Assembly (NCBI GenBank): GCA_029465975.1
Contig: CM055728.1
Coordinates: forward strand, 4,423,908-4,487,907
Length of the DNA: 64,000 nucleotides
Origin: Dallia pectoralis
Taxonomy: Eukaryota; Chordata; Actinopteri; Esociformes; Umbridae
Direction of reading: 5' to 3'
Positions 43,711 through 56,915 of this stretch are shown piece by piece. Under the pieces are notes generated by a model. The model was not told the DNA's origin, did not search any database, and saw only the letters and a program-made list of their open reading frames with translations. The translations under genes and the position numbers were made by a program. Position 1 is the first letter of the stretch, and every line of letters begins with the position of its first letter.

Positions 43711-44836
43711 GCTAAGGCAATGTCTGGCTGGTTGGTTAGCTATGTGTTGGGTGAGCTATGCTAAGTGGACACTGCTGCTTTGTTTTGCTTAAGAAGGATA
43801 ATTATTTGCATAGCTGACACAATTCAGATCTAGGACTCTGCGTGCCCGCCAACTCCTGTCATCACTTGTTTAGTAGCCATTGTCTCTCATGTTTTGATAT
43901 AAATAAGAATAAAAGAACAAGTTGAACAAAGAAATTCATATTCCAGGTAACACGGGTTTAGTTGAGGTAGTTGAGGTAAAGAGTAGAGGTAATATATTTG
44001 TATACGTACTGTAAGTGGTAGAATTAATACTTGTTTGCCCCACTGTATGCAGTTGAAGGTGTACACACACTCTAGCCAAATACATTTAATCTTAGTTTCA
44101 CACAATTTTTGTATGTGGTGTTTTAGGTCAAGTAAGTATCCCCACTTATATATACACAAAAACTGGACTGTCGTACCACATTAACATTAATGTAAAAAGT
44201 TTTTGTGACAAAAGGCTTTCGGTTTTGACAAAAAAGTAAGTAGGCAAAGGTTTATATTCCATAGGAAATACAAATTAGAAATCTACAATTGATATCTTTA
44301 AGGATTTTCATATTTAATAGTTTGGTTTGCTCATGGGTTATAATGTGTAGACCAAAGCTTAATGACACATAATCACTTCTAATCACTAATCAGCCTAAAC
44401 ACAGAAGTGTCTATGTAGGTTTGAAGTCAGACTCTGCACTGCACAACATAAGCACTGAAATAAGTGATGCTGAAAAGGCATTAAAGAACTGCTCTAATGA
44501 ATGAAGAGCTAAAGAGACTGTTAGCTGGTTGCCCACCACCGCTTAAGTGACATTTTCTGCTCTATAAAATATATAAAATCAAGGCCGTGACTCAAAATAA
44601 TATAAAATACATTCTCAGGAAAACGACTCACTGCATATACAGTATTTACCAAATCTTCCTTAGATGGTTTAGCTTGCGATCACATCTTTCCTGTGCCTCA
44701 TCAGCACCACAACAACGGTTTCGCTGAAAGACACTTAGCTGACAGTTTGACATATTTGCACGCATACACACACATACACACATCAATACTGAATACAGGT
44801 GTCAGGTGTCTGGATCTGATCACTGACAGACACACT

Positions 44837-45157
44837 GTCACGAATGGGTGAGCTGTGTTGTCACAGGGTGTTTAGGGGAGAGAACTTCTGTGTATCAGGT
44901 TGATTAGGAGCACAGCTGTTTTGGGTTTAGCTAAGCATCGGGCATAGGTTAGTTAATCAGTGGGCTATTTAAGGTCCCTGGTTAGGTTCACAGGTGCTTG
45001 TTATTAATATAATGTTTCGTGTTGTCATGTGGGTGAGTGTTTTTGTATAGCCGTGCAGGCGTGCACTGTGTTTTAGTAAACGTTTAGTCGGTTTTTGTAG
45101 CTTTTAATACAATTTTGCAAAACCTACTGCATAGACTCTGCTTACACTGCACTCCAG
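44837..45157 (+). mobile_element. Candidate solo LTR
   Basis: Begins TGTCACGAATGGGTGAGC, with a TATA-like CTATTTAAGG near 44963, GTTAGTTAATCAGTGGG before it and a T-rich 3' part. This layout resembles a teleost gypsy-type solo LTR. The right end (near TACTGCATAGACTCTGCTTA) and the target duplication are not certain, and no internal domain is present. Confidence 0.4.
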
Positions 45158-45537
45158 TAAAGTGAAAGGATGCCTTTGCTTAATGATGCCAGTCTCAAAA
45201 CAATTTACTTCTCTGTGGTGGTTTTCCAAACGGCCGAATTGTAATGTTAAAAATTAGATTGGCATCTTGTCCATTTTTGCCTGACACTATTTGTGAAATA
45301 TAGCTACAAAATGATTGAGGATAAATGTAGGCTATTTTTAATGACTAAAACACACCTACAAATATTTTTTCCACGTCGTTCATATCTGGACTTTTAAGCT
45401 TATTCACTTTGTATGTTGACTACAACCCAACATAGTAGGACATTACAACAATAAACATGTTTAAACTAGATAAAAAAATAACAATTTAGTAATCGTGCTA
45501 CCTAAAAATCAAGAAAGACATTTTTTTTCAAAGGAAG

Positions 45538-45729
45538 TCAACGTTTGGACAGTTTATTGTTGTTTGTAGATGTCGTGATCTCACTTGGCAGTGCTTTGTG
45601 TTTGATCTGTTTCCGGTGGGATGAAAAAACCCAGTTGTAGCTGGAACGTGGCGCCAATGCACCCGGTGTATTCCAAGCTATACATAACACGAAAACACTT
45701 ACAAACGCTGCAAATACCGTTAAAAACAT
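45538..45729 (-). CDS. 63-codon ORF with signal-anchor-like N-terminus (doubtful)
   Basis: MFLTVFAAFVSVFVLCIAW is hydrophobic like a signal peptide or type II anchor, followed by a polar tail (NTPGALAPRSSYNWVFSSHR). No family was recognised. It lies antisense in mtcl2 intron 3 with no known neighbour. It could be an exon of another gene, part of a retrocopy or chance; chance is most likely. Confidence 0.2.
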   Translation of the reverse strand: MFLTVFAAFVSVFVLCIAWNTPGALAPRSSYNWVFSSHRKQIKHKALPSEITTSTNNNKLSKR

Positions 45730-46040
45730 ATCGGATACGCTGTGAATAATGCAGTATTTTATCTGTCTTATTGCATAACCTCTTACTCTTTTTACTTTTT
45801 TACTATGCGTTGATGGAAATGGGCCCTGAGCATTTCACTGTCAGCCTCTCCATGTTCATTACAAAAAAGGAATGAAGAACATCAGTAGTACTTGTATTCA
45901 GAACATTTAGTTCTGCTTCATTTTCATTATCGATTTTCATAAGCTCACTTCAGTGTCATTACACGTTACTTATAGATCGCCACGTGTTTAATAAGAGCTC
46001 ACAGGGACAAAGGAACATGGAAGGCTTGCCGCACCTCCCC

Positions 46041-46174
46041 AACAGAGGCCCCTAACACGGCTGATTATGGCACTTCTTTATCCCTCAGTTCCACACCTCT
46101 CCTCCCCAACAGAGGCCCCTAACACTGCTGATTATGGCACTTCTTTATCCCTCAGTTTCACACCTCTCCTCACC
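46041..46174. repeat. 67-bp tandem duplication
   Basis: AACAGAGGCCCCTAACAC begins at 46041 and at 46108, and the sequence between is nearly identical (GGCTGATTATGGCACTTCTT versus TGCTGATTATGGCACTTCTT). Confidence 0.93.
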
Positions 46175-46377
46175 CCGCGTTTCTTTAATTCCAAGCAAAG
46201 TGATTCCCAGTCAAGCAGCTTTGACTCTTTGAAGGTGATGAGGCGGAATTTGGATTTTTGCTGGAGTGACGGAGGCGAGTGAGTTGGTGGGAGAAAGGAA
46301 GAGAGTGGGTAACAGAAGGGGATTGGAGGTTTGGTCGGCAGCAACTCCAGTGGAGATGGAGCCAGGTGGGCGTTAGT

Positions 46378-46897
46378 ATGGTGAGGAGGTGAGGAGGCAG
46401 GCAGTACCTGGTGAGGAGGCAGGCAGGCAGTACCTGGTGAGGAGGCAGGCAGGCAGTACCTGGTGAGGAGGCAGGCAGGCAGTACCTGGTGAGGAGGCAG
46501 GCAGGCAGTACCTGGTGAGGAGGCAGGCAGGCAGTACCTGGTGAGGAGGCAGGCAGGCAGTACCTGGTGAGGAGGCAGGCAGGCAGTACCTGGTGAGGAG
46601 GCAGGCGGGCAGTACCTGGTGAGGAGGCAGGCGGGCAGTACCTGGTGAGGAGGCAGGCAGGCAGTACCTGGTGAGGAGGCAGGCGGGCGGTACCTGGTGA
46701 GGAGGCAGGCGGGCGGTACCTGGTGAGGAGGCAGGCGGGCGGTACCTGGTGAGGAGGCAGGCGGGCGGTACCTGGTGAGGAGGCAGGCGGGCGGTACCTG
46801 GTGAGGAGGCAGGCGGGCGGTACCTGGTGAGGAGGCAGGCGGGCGGTACCTGGTGAGGAGGCAGGCGGGCGGTACCTGGTGAGGAGGCAGGCAGTCA
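46378..46897. repeat. 26-bp G-rich minisatellite
   Basis: About 19 copies of GGTGAGGAGGCAGGCAGGCA followed by GTACCT. The left units read GGCAGGCAGTACCT and the right units GGCGGGCGGTACCT, with intermediate forms between, so variants are ordered along the array. Minus-strand ORFs repeating ACLLTRYRPPASSPGT are shadows. G-runs are on the mtcl2 coding strand. Confidence 0.96.
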
Positions 46898-48615
46898 GGA
46901 AAAATAACGCCCTCAATTGGAAACCTCACTGGGGAAAACAAACACTGCAAAACGTTGCTTGGTTCTCTTTCTCACGATTCCATTTCCACGATCATTCAGA
47001 GACTCTTCAAAGGAGATATGGAACACGTTTGTAATCATGGCCAAAGCTAGAAGAAGCAAAATAAAACCGTAATGAACCACAGTGAAACGTCATCATTGAA
47101 AATGGGTAATCATTTTCAACCAACCTTTCTGGTCGCTAATACATTTCTGGACACTAATAAATTGAGTAAATAAAAATGAACAATCGGGAATTTTAAGTAA
47201 GTATTACACAGAAAATGTTGAAAAGGATTTAAAAAAATGGCAAGGTAATGAAAACAAACAGATTTTCTCTAAAGAAAGATTATCTGTAAATAATCTTTCT
47301 CTTTCTCCCGCTGAGGTTGTGAACAGATTGGCCAGCATCTGACGTATTATGTGTGTATCTCTGGGCTGTAATTGCCCCCATAACAGCGTGATTTAGTGGG
47401 GTCGCAGTCAAGGACTGATTAAGGACACCCATTTATTCAGCGGCCAATCCCAAGGCCTAATACGGTTCCTTTGTATTGCAACTACCACTCATTTTGTCAT
47501 TACTTAAACAGGAAACACTACACAGAGCCTGCACCCGTTTTATTTCTGACTTTCAGGAAATGCTGTTGTCCTTTGTTAGTACGGTGCAGGAGGAACGCAT
47601 GGCCCTGAGTTTAAATTGGGTTAGGGGCTTAAGTTAGGTCATTGTGGTTGGAGGACATGGAAGCGTGAGCTAATACTTTATCATTTCCATGGTTGTTTCA
47701 CATATTACTGGGGGCTTATGCCATTGATCAGTCAATGCTTAGCAACATGCAGAGGGCACTGATGACCTCTTTAGTTCTCTTTAGCGTCATGACACTGGGT
47801 TGAAAAGGTCAAATGAATCAGGTGCACACACACATGCCATACACACTTACTATGGTTGAAATGGTCATTGGCTAGTTAAATGACCACGGCTGCTGTAACA
47901 ACAACAACAACAAATTATTTCATTTCACAAACGCACAAGGGTTGTTCTGTTTTATTAGGTGGGCCATGAAAGCATCTTGGGCCCAGCCAGCAGGTTAAAC
48001 TCTCTGATCACATAGAGCCCTACACAGGGTTCTATCCAGGGTTCAAAGGTTCTGCTGAGCACGAGAAAGCAATCCTGTTAATGGTCCGGGTCAAAGTTGA
48101 GTTATGAAGGCACGGATACATGGAATTTTTTATTCATCATCTTCATCGTCTGGAGATCATCTGTGAAAATACAACCAACGCGAAATAAGTTCCAGAACAG
48201 CATCTTTGTTTATTGTCCAACACCATCCCTACACGATGCATCTCTGTGATGCATGCCTTTACCAACAGCTACCTGTAGTTCTGTTTACATCCTTTCACTC
48301 AGCAATCCTTTATCGTTCCAGTGTCGTTTTTTATCTGAGCTGATTTTGAAGTGAATCTAGGAAAGATGTTGAAAGACAAAAGGTTTTCACATTCTCCACC
48401 TCATATTCATATTTTCTTCTTTTTGTTTGTGTTGTTGTTACAACGTTGTCAAAGCAAATGCCAACAAGCTAGAATGAACAACCGATGTCAGAATGTTTAC
48501 ATGACGTGAGTGTGACATTAATCACGTGTCAGTGATGTACAAGTACAATTATTTACACGTAATATTTGTAGTTTGTCAGAGATGTAAAATAGTCTTAAGT
48601 CATATTTGTCTTGTA

Positions 48616-48835
48616 GCCCAGGGTTTAGGAATACAAGTGTGAATCATAAGCCTGTCCTAAACCTTAGCCCAGGGTTTAAAAATACATGTGTGAATCATAA
48701 GCCTGTCCTAAACCTTAGCCCAGGGTTTAAGAATACAAGTGTGAATCATAAGCCTGTCCTAACCTTAGCCCAGGGTTTAGGAATACAAGTATGAATCATA
48801 AGCCTGTCCTAAACCTTAGCCCAGGTTTAACAAAC
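48616..48835. repeat. ~51-bp tandem repeat, ~4.3 copies
   Basis: The unit runs TAGCCCAGGGTTTAGGAATA, CAAGTGTGAATCATAAGCCT, GTCCTAAACCT. It has four full copies and a partial one, with small length and base differences. Confidence 0.93.
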
Positions 48836-51317
48836 GTCTGTGTGAAAACAGGCTAGGATAACCCAGGGCCAGTCCTAGTCTGGGTCGAATGGAAAAAGCT
48901 TCACACAGTGAGTCATGTGGGTCAAACAGTTGCATAGTCATGTGAAGGAGGACCAGAGAATCCATAGAGGAACATGCAGTAAAATGTCTGCCGAATAACA
49001 CAGAGACACACACACACACTCTACATAATAAACAAACACAATCATCACAAAATACAAATGCACGTGCATCATTTTATCATGTCTGAGACAGACACACCCT
49101 TTGCTGAATCCCCTGAAGGAAAAACAATGTGATTTCATTGTCTAATATTACATATCTAGTAAAATGTACTAAGAGCCAGGTCAACTGTGGCATGGATATA
49201 TCCTGAGACGAGGTCCAGAGGCTGTGTATCTCACCAACTCCTCTTCATTACAGTGAGCACATCATAGACAAGGTAGACAAAGAAACCTGAGCAATAGACC
49301 GAGGGAATGCTGAGCGCTGGCAAGCAGGTTAGATGAAAGGCCTGTTATATTATTCTCCTGCCAGTCTCTCCCTCCCCATGCAGACAGTCCACACCTGAGG
49401 CAGTCTGCAGAGGAGGGGAGAGTGAGTGCAGGCTCTGTTTATCGCCCCCCCTGGTCACACATTCTGTCTACATCTTTTATGGCCCTCCCTATTTTTGTTT
49501 AGCAGCCATTAAAAAAGTGTTAAAAAGGCGATTAGCTCACACTGTTGCAGCCTGTTAGCTGTGGGGAGGAGAGGTCTTCCAGACGGTTTAGTTTGGACCA
49601 CGTGGGCTTCTGGGAGCAATTGTTGTCTGGAGATACGGTGTGGTAAAGCCAGGGGAGGTGGAGTTGAGGTCAGACTATATGTGTGAAGGGGTCTTTACAG
49701 GCGGACAGTTTTATCGATAGGCCCAGCTTTCCTCACGGAGGCCTAATGGTGATGGATAAGGGCGTTCAATAGAGTGTGTGGGCTTTTTCATGCGTACGAC
49801 GTGTTACTATATATTTCTATGACTCTGGCGCTGCTCCAATATGTACATATGAAACATACATCCTTATGTACATATATAAAAAAACATCCTTATGTCAGAG
49901 TAATTCGCTCACTGGTCTGAGGCCTGCTTTTCATTCATCACTTCACTCAACACACTTCTATCAGCGAAACAAACAACCAAAGGGGATTTTGAGTTGCATC
50001 ACATGCAGGTCCTTTTCATTGCTTCTTATCGGACGACCCAACGTGACCCTGTTGGCTGTAGTGACAGGGGCATAAAGCGGGTCCACTTACAGTTACCTGG
50101 CATCACCAGGATGAGTGGGCATTTATCAGAGTGTTGATTCTACTCTAATGTGCGATAGGCCTCCTGTTGTGGCAGGTCATTTGTAATGTCCGATCTCTGT
50201 CACACGACCTTTCTGAAACCTCTGCCAGGGCTTCTGTCACGAGCTGTGAATAAGATAAGGTCCAGACTCCACTATCTCTGTCCTCCTGCCAGACAAAGGC
50301 TGTGACATCATCAATGTGCTGCCGGTTGCTCCTGCGTTTACAGGAGAAACATGTAATTGGGTTTGAGTCAATAACACATTACCCTGGCTACGCTGGCGCT
50401 TTGAGTCATAGTTACCATGGCTACACAAATTCAGACTTCATGTCATGTCACTGGCGAATATGTTTATAGGTGAAAGTAGCAGTAGTTAGTATATGACAAA
50501 TCACTGACATTGTAAACCACGCAGACAAGAAACGTTTCAAATGTTCATCCAATAGTTTGAATAGGACAATAAGGTTGCCTGCGATATAGAATGTGGAATG
50601 CATATTACATTTTTTGTTCTCATTGGATCCGATAAGAACCATCCCGTCTGTCACTGACAGAGGACCAAGAGATTAGCCTGACTTGAGTCTCCTGTTGCTC
50701 TTGTGTACGTGCGTGTGTCAAAAGCCCTGTTATATAAGAGACAGACATGTCTGCATTCATTAGGAGGATGAGACGGCGCTAAGCTCCACTTGAACTTGAT
50801 CTCTGTCTGTCTCTATTTCTCTGTCCATCTCTCTCTGTCATTTCATCTTGTCACTTTCTATATCTTTGTCTTTCTCTATTTGTCACTTCATATCTTTGCT
50901 CGCTATCTCACTCTCCATTTCTCTCTTTCTGTCTCTAAAATTCTCCCATGATTGACCCATGTCTGGGTCTCTGTGTCACAAACTTTTTTTGTGTTGTATA
51001 TCACATAGATATGCGAGATCATCAGCATTAGATATTCCACGGCTGTGGCTCAGTGGATATACCACAATAGTTTTAATACGTGTCATATATAGTTTTTCTT
51101 CCATGTCCTACATGATCAGTCTTCCAGGCCCCCAGGCCTCTGTGCTCTCCCCTGCCCAGGGATGGGTGCATAAAGCCAGGCATCGTCTCCCAGATCACAG
51201 TTATGCTAAGCTAGATTGTTGGGACTGAGTGGGGTGAATGAAGAGAGATTGATTGCTCAATTGAATGAGGAAAATGGGGTCTTTATTTGTCCCTTTGTGG
51301 CAGGAGGAAGGGAGGAA

Positions 51318-51735
51318 CAAAGCAATGGAGGGAGAGAGATGGAGGGAGAGAGATGGAGGGAGAGAGATGGAGGGAGAGAGATGGAGGGACGGAGATGGAG
51401 GGAGAGAGATGGAGGTAGAGAGATGGAGGGACGGAGATGGAGGGACGGAGATGGAGGGACGGAGATGGAGGGAGAGAGATGGAGGGACGGAGATGGAGGG
51501 AGAGAAATGGAGGGAGAGAGATGGAGGGAGAGAGAGATGGAGGGAGAGAGATGGAGGGAGAGAGATGGAGGGACAGAGATGGAGGGACAGAGATGGAGGG
51601 ACAGAGATGGAGGGACAGAGATGGAGGGACAGAGATGGAGGGACAGAGATGGAGGGACAGAGATGGAGGGACAGAGATGGAGAAGATGTAAGGAAAGAGA
51701 TGGAGGGACACAGATAGAGGGAGGGAGAGAGATGA
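51318..51735. repeat. 14-bp purine minisatellite
   Basis: About 28 copies of GAGAGATGGAGGGA and variants GACGGAGATGGAGG and GACAGAGATGGAGG. GAGAG forms dominate on the left, GACGG in the middle and GACAG on the right. The plus strand is almost pure purine apart from T and C at fixed positions. ORFs on both strands here are shadows. Confidence 0.95.
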
Positions 51736-52828
51736 TGAAGACGGGTGAGTGAGGAGAAGGTGTACATAACGGAAAGTACCACATTGAAAATTAATCCAGA
51801 CGGAAATGATGAATTTTCTCCAGACTTTAATGTTTTTTTAGAGAACATGGTGATATGATTCAAACCACTACACCATTCATATTTACAACACGGTATAAGC
51901 TGGGTTTGACCAACTAAGCATGTTTTCTAGGTAGCTGCGTGTGTGTGTATGTGTGTGTATATGTGCGTTTGTGGAGCAGTAGCAAGCTGCAGTGGCGTGA
52001 TATATTTTCCACACCCACCCCTGCGCCCTCTCTCCTAAAGCCCGGCACCACTCTGCGCTGTGACACACTTTCCTCTCAGCTCTCTTCTCTTCAATTATCA
52101 GTTAACTCCCAGGCAGCTGCAGCCACTATTATCAAAATGCACATGGTGAAATAAAGCGCTCGGCACCTACGTACTGATGACTATGTCTGGCTCTGCTAAA
52201 AGCGCTATTACGTACGTTATAATGACACATTCTCTATTGGCAGAGGCCTCATCAGCATAGAAGTGTATAATCAAGCTCAGTAGTAAAACTCAATGTACAT
52301 TAATCTCACACCTTTTACAGTGTGACTCGCCATCCATAGATGTTTACACTGCTCCTCGTCTGATACCCTGTGGGTATCGAACCAACAACCTTCGTGGTAT
52401 AAGCGTGCTCTCACACTGTGATATTAGTGGCATTCATGGTACACAGCTCTTCTGATGTTATGCTATTCTGGAGCCTCCGTTTATTTGAATGGGTCTCCGT
52501 CCTGGTCTGTGTTTTCGGTGAGTATGTCCATACCAACGTTGTATTCATTTTATCCCTCAATTGACTAGCACAATTTTTTCCAACCTTTTCATCCTCCTCG
52601 TTCTCCTCCACCACAAACTCGACCGCTCTGATGGCCTGGGGAGTTGAAGCTGTTTGTTTTGTGAGGTCACGAGAGCACATAGTTACCTGACTAGCTGTCA
52701 GACTGGACGCAGTGTATACTTAATACTTCTATCTCCTCAGCAATTTAATCAGCGTAGCTCTCAATGCCAGTCTTATGGGGGTTTTGGGGGGAAATAATTT
52801 GTCTGTCTGGCACTCTCTTCTAAGGGTG

Positions 52829-52857
52829 TGTGTGTGTTTGTGTGTGTGTGTGTGTCC
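52829..52857. repeat. GT microsatellite
   Basis: Short TG run interrupted by TTTG. Confidence 0.85.
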
Positions 52858-53519
52858 ACCTCTCCTTGCACAGCATGTATGAAATATGCAGATACGTAAT
52901 CATTTGAAGCTGGTGCCATTGTTGTTATTCTTTGTGTTGTTGGCCCTTGTGTTTGTTCAGACCGGTCTAATAAAGGGAGTAGCTTAGCTATGGCTGGAAT
53001 TCAAAGGGCTGTGCCTCTCTCCTTATACTTAGTGTCCGTCTCCATAATCGTTCAGCTTACTGACGGTTTAATGAGCGCCAGGTGCTCAAGATTCTCCTAA
53101 CGAGCAAAAGAGGGAGAGAAGGAGACACATTCTCCTTGATTGCATTCCGTTAAAGGATGAGGAGAGCGGAAAAAAGGACGGGAGATTTGCGTATACTGTC
53201 TTGACAGAAATCGTTAGGGTTTCAACTGAGAAAGTATTATTGTTAATCTGTTTCCAAGTAGAACTATGAATAAAATAAGAGACTTTATGTCATAATTTCT
53301 CAATTTTTTATTAGCCGTGGTGGAATCTAATTGCCAATTTGCAATTACGAACTAGCCTGGTCACAGCCACTTGTGGCTATCTTGTGAGACTTAAAGATCA
53401 AGAAGTGAGCAATGTGAGCAATTTGCAGTAGTTTATGTGTCAGAAGACCTCAAAAAGGCACAACAGCACATGTAATTTTTAAGGAAGCTAAATAAGGCCC
53501 ACCTATCTACTAACATCCT

Positions 53520-53866
53520 GGTAAACCTTTACTGCTGCACAGCAACTGCACTGAACTCTGAAACCCTTCGGTAACCTTGCACTCACTGCTACCTTATTTA
53601 TTATATTTGACATTTGCACAATGCTTATCGTTTGTACTATCCGTTTACCACTTGCACAGATTTTCTCTGCTAGTGTGCCCTCTGCACCTTTGCAATTTGC
53701 TACATCGTTGAACTGAATACATGCACATTTATTTATTCATGTCCATTGGACATCCTCACACTGTACTCCATATTGTTTTGCACTACTCTCTTGAACTTCT
53801 GGTTGGATGCAAACTGCATTTTGTTGTACTGTACCGACCAATGACAATAAAGGTGAATCTAATCAT
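53520..53866 (+). mobile_element. Rex1/CR1-like LINE 3' end fragment
   Basis: Plus-strand 3' UTR-like sequence: TTTGCACTACTCTCTTGAAC near 53788 and CATTTTGTTGTACTGTACCG near 53817, ending AATGACAATAAAGGTGAATC and TAATC. This is the usual 3' terminus of fish Rex1/CR1-like LINEs. No coding part is left; the left limit is approximate. Confidence 0.72.
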
Positions 53867-56159
53867 TTATTTGAATTTCAATGTTCAATGTTAAACGGAA
53901 TCATGTGTACTCACAACTACGATCTTTATTTTATGAACACATAGCTTGCTTTCAAGGCTCAATAACTATTTAGGCAAGAAGTAAATCAACCTTTACAAAA
54001 AACAAGTATACATTTTTTGTATAGTTAACGAGATTGAGATTACAACTTAAGTAACAAGTTTTTGACTCTGTTGTCACTTTGTTGAGTAAAACCTCATGCT
54101 ACCTACCCAAATACCCAACACTGGGCTTCTCAACATGTTATTTTTTTCAGGGCACAAACTGAACCAGTTCCTACTCAGTATTGTCTTCACAATTTGTTCT
54201 GGCCTCAAACAATTTGCAATTACACCTTTTTCATTGTCAATTAGTCTTTATTGCAAATGTTCTGTAGTTTTTATTTTTTTATGTATCAAATATAATTAAT
54301 ATATGTAATTCAATTTCCACAATCTCTTAACCTCCATCCCCAGATTCCCCACTGCTTTAATAAATAAAAGGTGGACAGAAACTCGATTAGCACACCTCAT
54401 ACCATGCCAGTTGGATAGGGAATGGGTGTGCAGTTAACTAGGTCAAACTGGCCTCTGAGCACTGATTTGACCACCTCTCACCCCAGTCGAGAGAAACAGA
54501 GAGGAGAGAGTCATGCTATTGTCTTTGTGTATAGATTTTTTATATAACTTTAATTAACAGAGTGCGTTTTTGTAACATTTACATCTTAACATCACATTAA
54601 TAAAACAGTTTGGAGTCAAATGAAATGTGAGATGAATTGGAAAGGGAGATGAAGAGGGTTAGAGCAAAACTCCCCCACTCTCCAGCAACCTACATTTTCT
54701 TTAAGCTTCCTTGCTTAAGAGGCGATGATATTATTTATCCTGTCTTAATATTCTGGTGGAATAATGTTGAGTGGTAAATGTGTAATGTTATTAACACCTC
54801 TCTCTGGTGTGCGGTTTTCATTTCCCTATAGTTCAATATTCAGTGGGACAGATCTGTTTTGTTTGGTGGCGGCCATTTTGGTTAGCATAATGAGGAACGT
54901 GTTGTAGTGATTAAACACGATTGGCTGACTCCTGCAGGAAAATTAATTAATTGTGTTTACTGCCAGTGGGTCCGGTGTGTCTTAGGTAAAGCACATGCCA
55001 ACGTTTTTTGTTTTTTTGTTAGGCCAACTTGTATATGATGTGTTCTTTCTCTCTCTCCTTCCTTATGTGTGAGTGTGTTTCTCTGTCTTTGTCTATCTCT
55101 CTGACCTCACTAGTGTGGGAGTAATATCACCCTCTAATATATTAAAGGCCAGTGTAGACTAGATCGACACCAACACAAGGTCATACCATAAATGTGCCCT
55201 CTGGGACAGAGTTTGTTTATGGTTATGTTTCAATTTCCCGTTTTCACAGTGACGTCCCGTCAGAAATTGAACATTGCCTGGATTACACAAGTCATGTCCC
55301 TGAGAAGATGCTTGATGAAAAGTGTTTTCAGAGATGTGCGTGATGTTTAATGTCAGACATCCTCTACCAGCATGCCTGACAACAGGACATTTTTGTTTGC
55401 ATAGATCTTAACACTTTTTTTTTGCAAGCACTTGATAAACTTACAGGAAGCTCCATTAAGGAATGCTTCTAGATATGCATGCTTTATTACCCTCGTATCA
55501 TTGGAAAAGTATTTTCACCCGGATCAAGCCTGTTTTGGACCCGTAAAAAAATTACATCAGTGTTAACTCCTATTCCAAATGAACTGGATTGGTTGAACTC
55601 CCAGAAACTCTGGAAAAACGTCATATGGGGGGGTATCTTTGATTTGAACGACAACTATATAAAGTTAATTTCAGTAGACATGTGAGCAGAAGTTAAATTA
55701 GTGAGAGCAGACAGGGCAGGTCAATCCTAAGGATTTTTCCTAAAATGTATAGTTTTCACTATGTTGTACTACTTCACACCAGGGCCTAGGACATATCCTA
55801 GGGAATAGTGAGTGATTTGGTAGGCTGCCTAACACTGCCATTGGTTTACCACGAGAGATTATAGGATCACCAGCAGGACCTCAGCTAGGTTTGATCTCAC
55901 TCTTTGTGTGGCTGTTTAAGGAGTGACTCCCAAAGGCTGGTCAGATGGGGGGGTGTAGATATAATATCTTAATTTAATCCCTTTCTTCTACCCTACCTGT
56001 TATTCCATGGCGCCTGGGCTTTAATAGGACAATATGTGAGGCGTCATTATTGTGGGCATGACCAGGTAAGTGTACGAGAACAAAAGAGACTGACTCCAAT
56101 CCACCACCAAACATGCCTTCATAACCACCTTGAAATGACCCATGTCAAATCCAGTCAAA

Positions 56160-56915
56160 ATGTCCTGCAGCCCACCCCCCTCTCCATTCCCAACCCCAGG
56201 TCAAATCCAGAGTCAAAAGCCCACCCCCTCTGGTTACCCAACCCCAGGCTCAGAAACAGCCCACCCCCCTCTGGTTACCCAACCCCAGGCTCAGAAACAG
56301 CCCACCCCCCCTCTGGTTACCCCCCCAGGCTCACAGCCCACCCCCTCTGGTTACCCAACCCCAGGCTCAGAAACAGCCCACCCCCTCTGGTTACCCAGGC
56401 TCACCCCAGGCTCAGAAACAGCCCACCCCCTCTCAGAAACAGCCCACCCCCCTTACCCAACCCCAGGCTCAGCCCACCCCCTCTGGTTACCCAGGCTCAG
56501 AAACAGCCCACCCCCTCTGGTTAAACCCCAGGCAGCCCCACCCCCTCTGGTTACCCAACCCCAGGCTCAGAAACAGCCCACCCCCCCTCTGGTTACCCAA
56601 CCACAGGCTCAGAAACAGCCCACCCCCCTCTGGTTACCCAGGCTCAGAAACAGCCCACCCCCTCTGGTTACCCAACCCCAGGCTCAGAAACAGCCCACCC
56701 CCCCTCTGGTTACCCAACCCCAGGCTCAGAAACAGCCCACCCCCCACTCTGGTTACCCAACCACAGGCTCAGAAACAGCCCACCCCCCAACCCCAGGCTC
56801 TGGTTACCCAGGCTCAGAAACAGCCCACCCCCCCTCTGGTTACCCAACCCCAGGCCCACCCCCTCTGGAGGCTCAAAACAGCAGCCCACCCCCACTCTGG
56901 CTACCCAACCCCATG
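56160..56915. repeat. ~40-bp C-rich minisatellite
   Basis: About 16-18 irregular copies of CTCTGGTTACCCAACCCCAG then GCTCAGAAACAGCCCACCCC. Many copies have internal deletions. C-runs are on the plus strand, so G-runs are on the mtcl2 template strand, opposite to the arrays at 46.4 and 62.1 kb. Proline-rich ORFs are shadows. Confidence 0.95.

Noticed and set aside
46132..46950. 272-codon ORF of repeated ACLLTRYRPPASSPGT
   Set aside because: Generated by the 26-bp minisatellite read on the minus strand in several frames.
51040..51066. tRNA- or SINE-like GGCTGTGGCTCAGTGGATAT
   Set aside because: It resembles an A box, but no B box or cloverleaf follows at the right distance.
51201..51863. Long ORFs of RWRERDGG or SLHLCPSISVPP type
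   Set aside because: Both strands are open because of the 14-bp repeat; not genes.
55479..55685. 68-codon ORF near 55.5 kb considered as a LINE fragment
   Set aside because: The sequence is vaguely L1-like (W-x-x-x-KKI), but too little matches to support a call.
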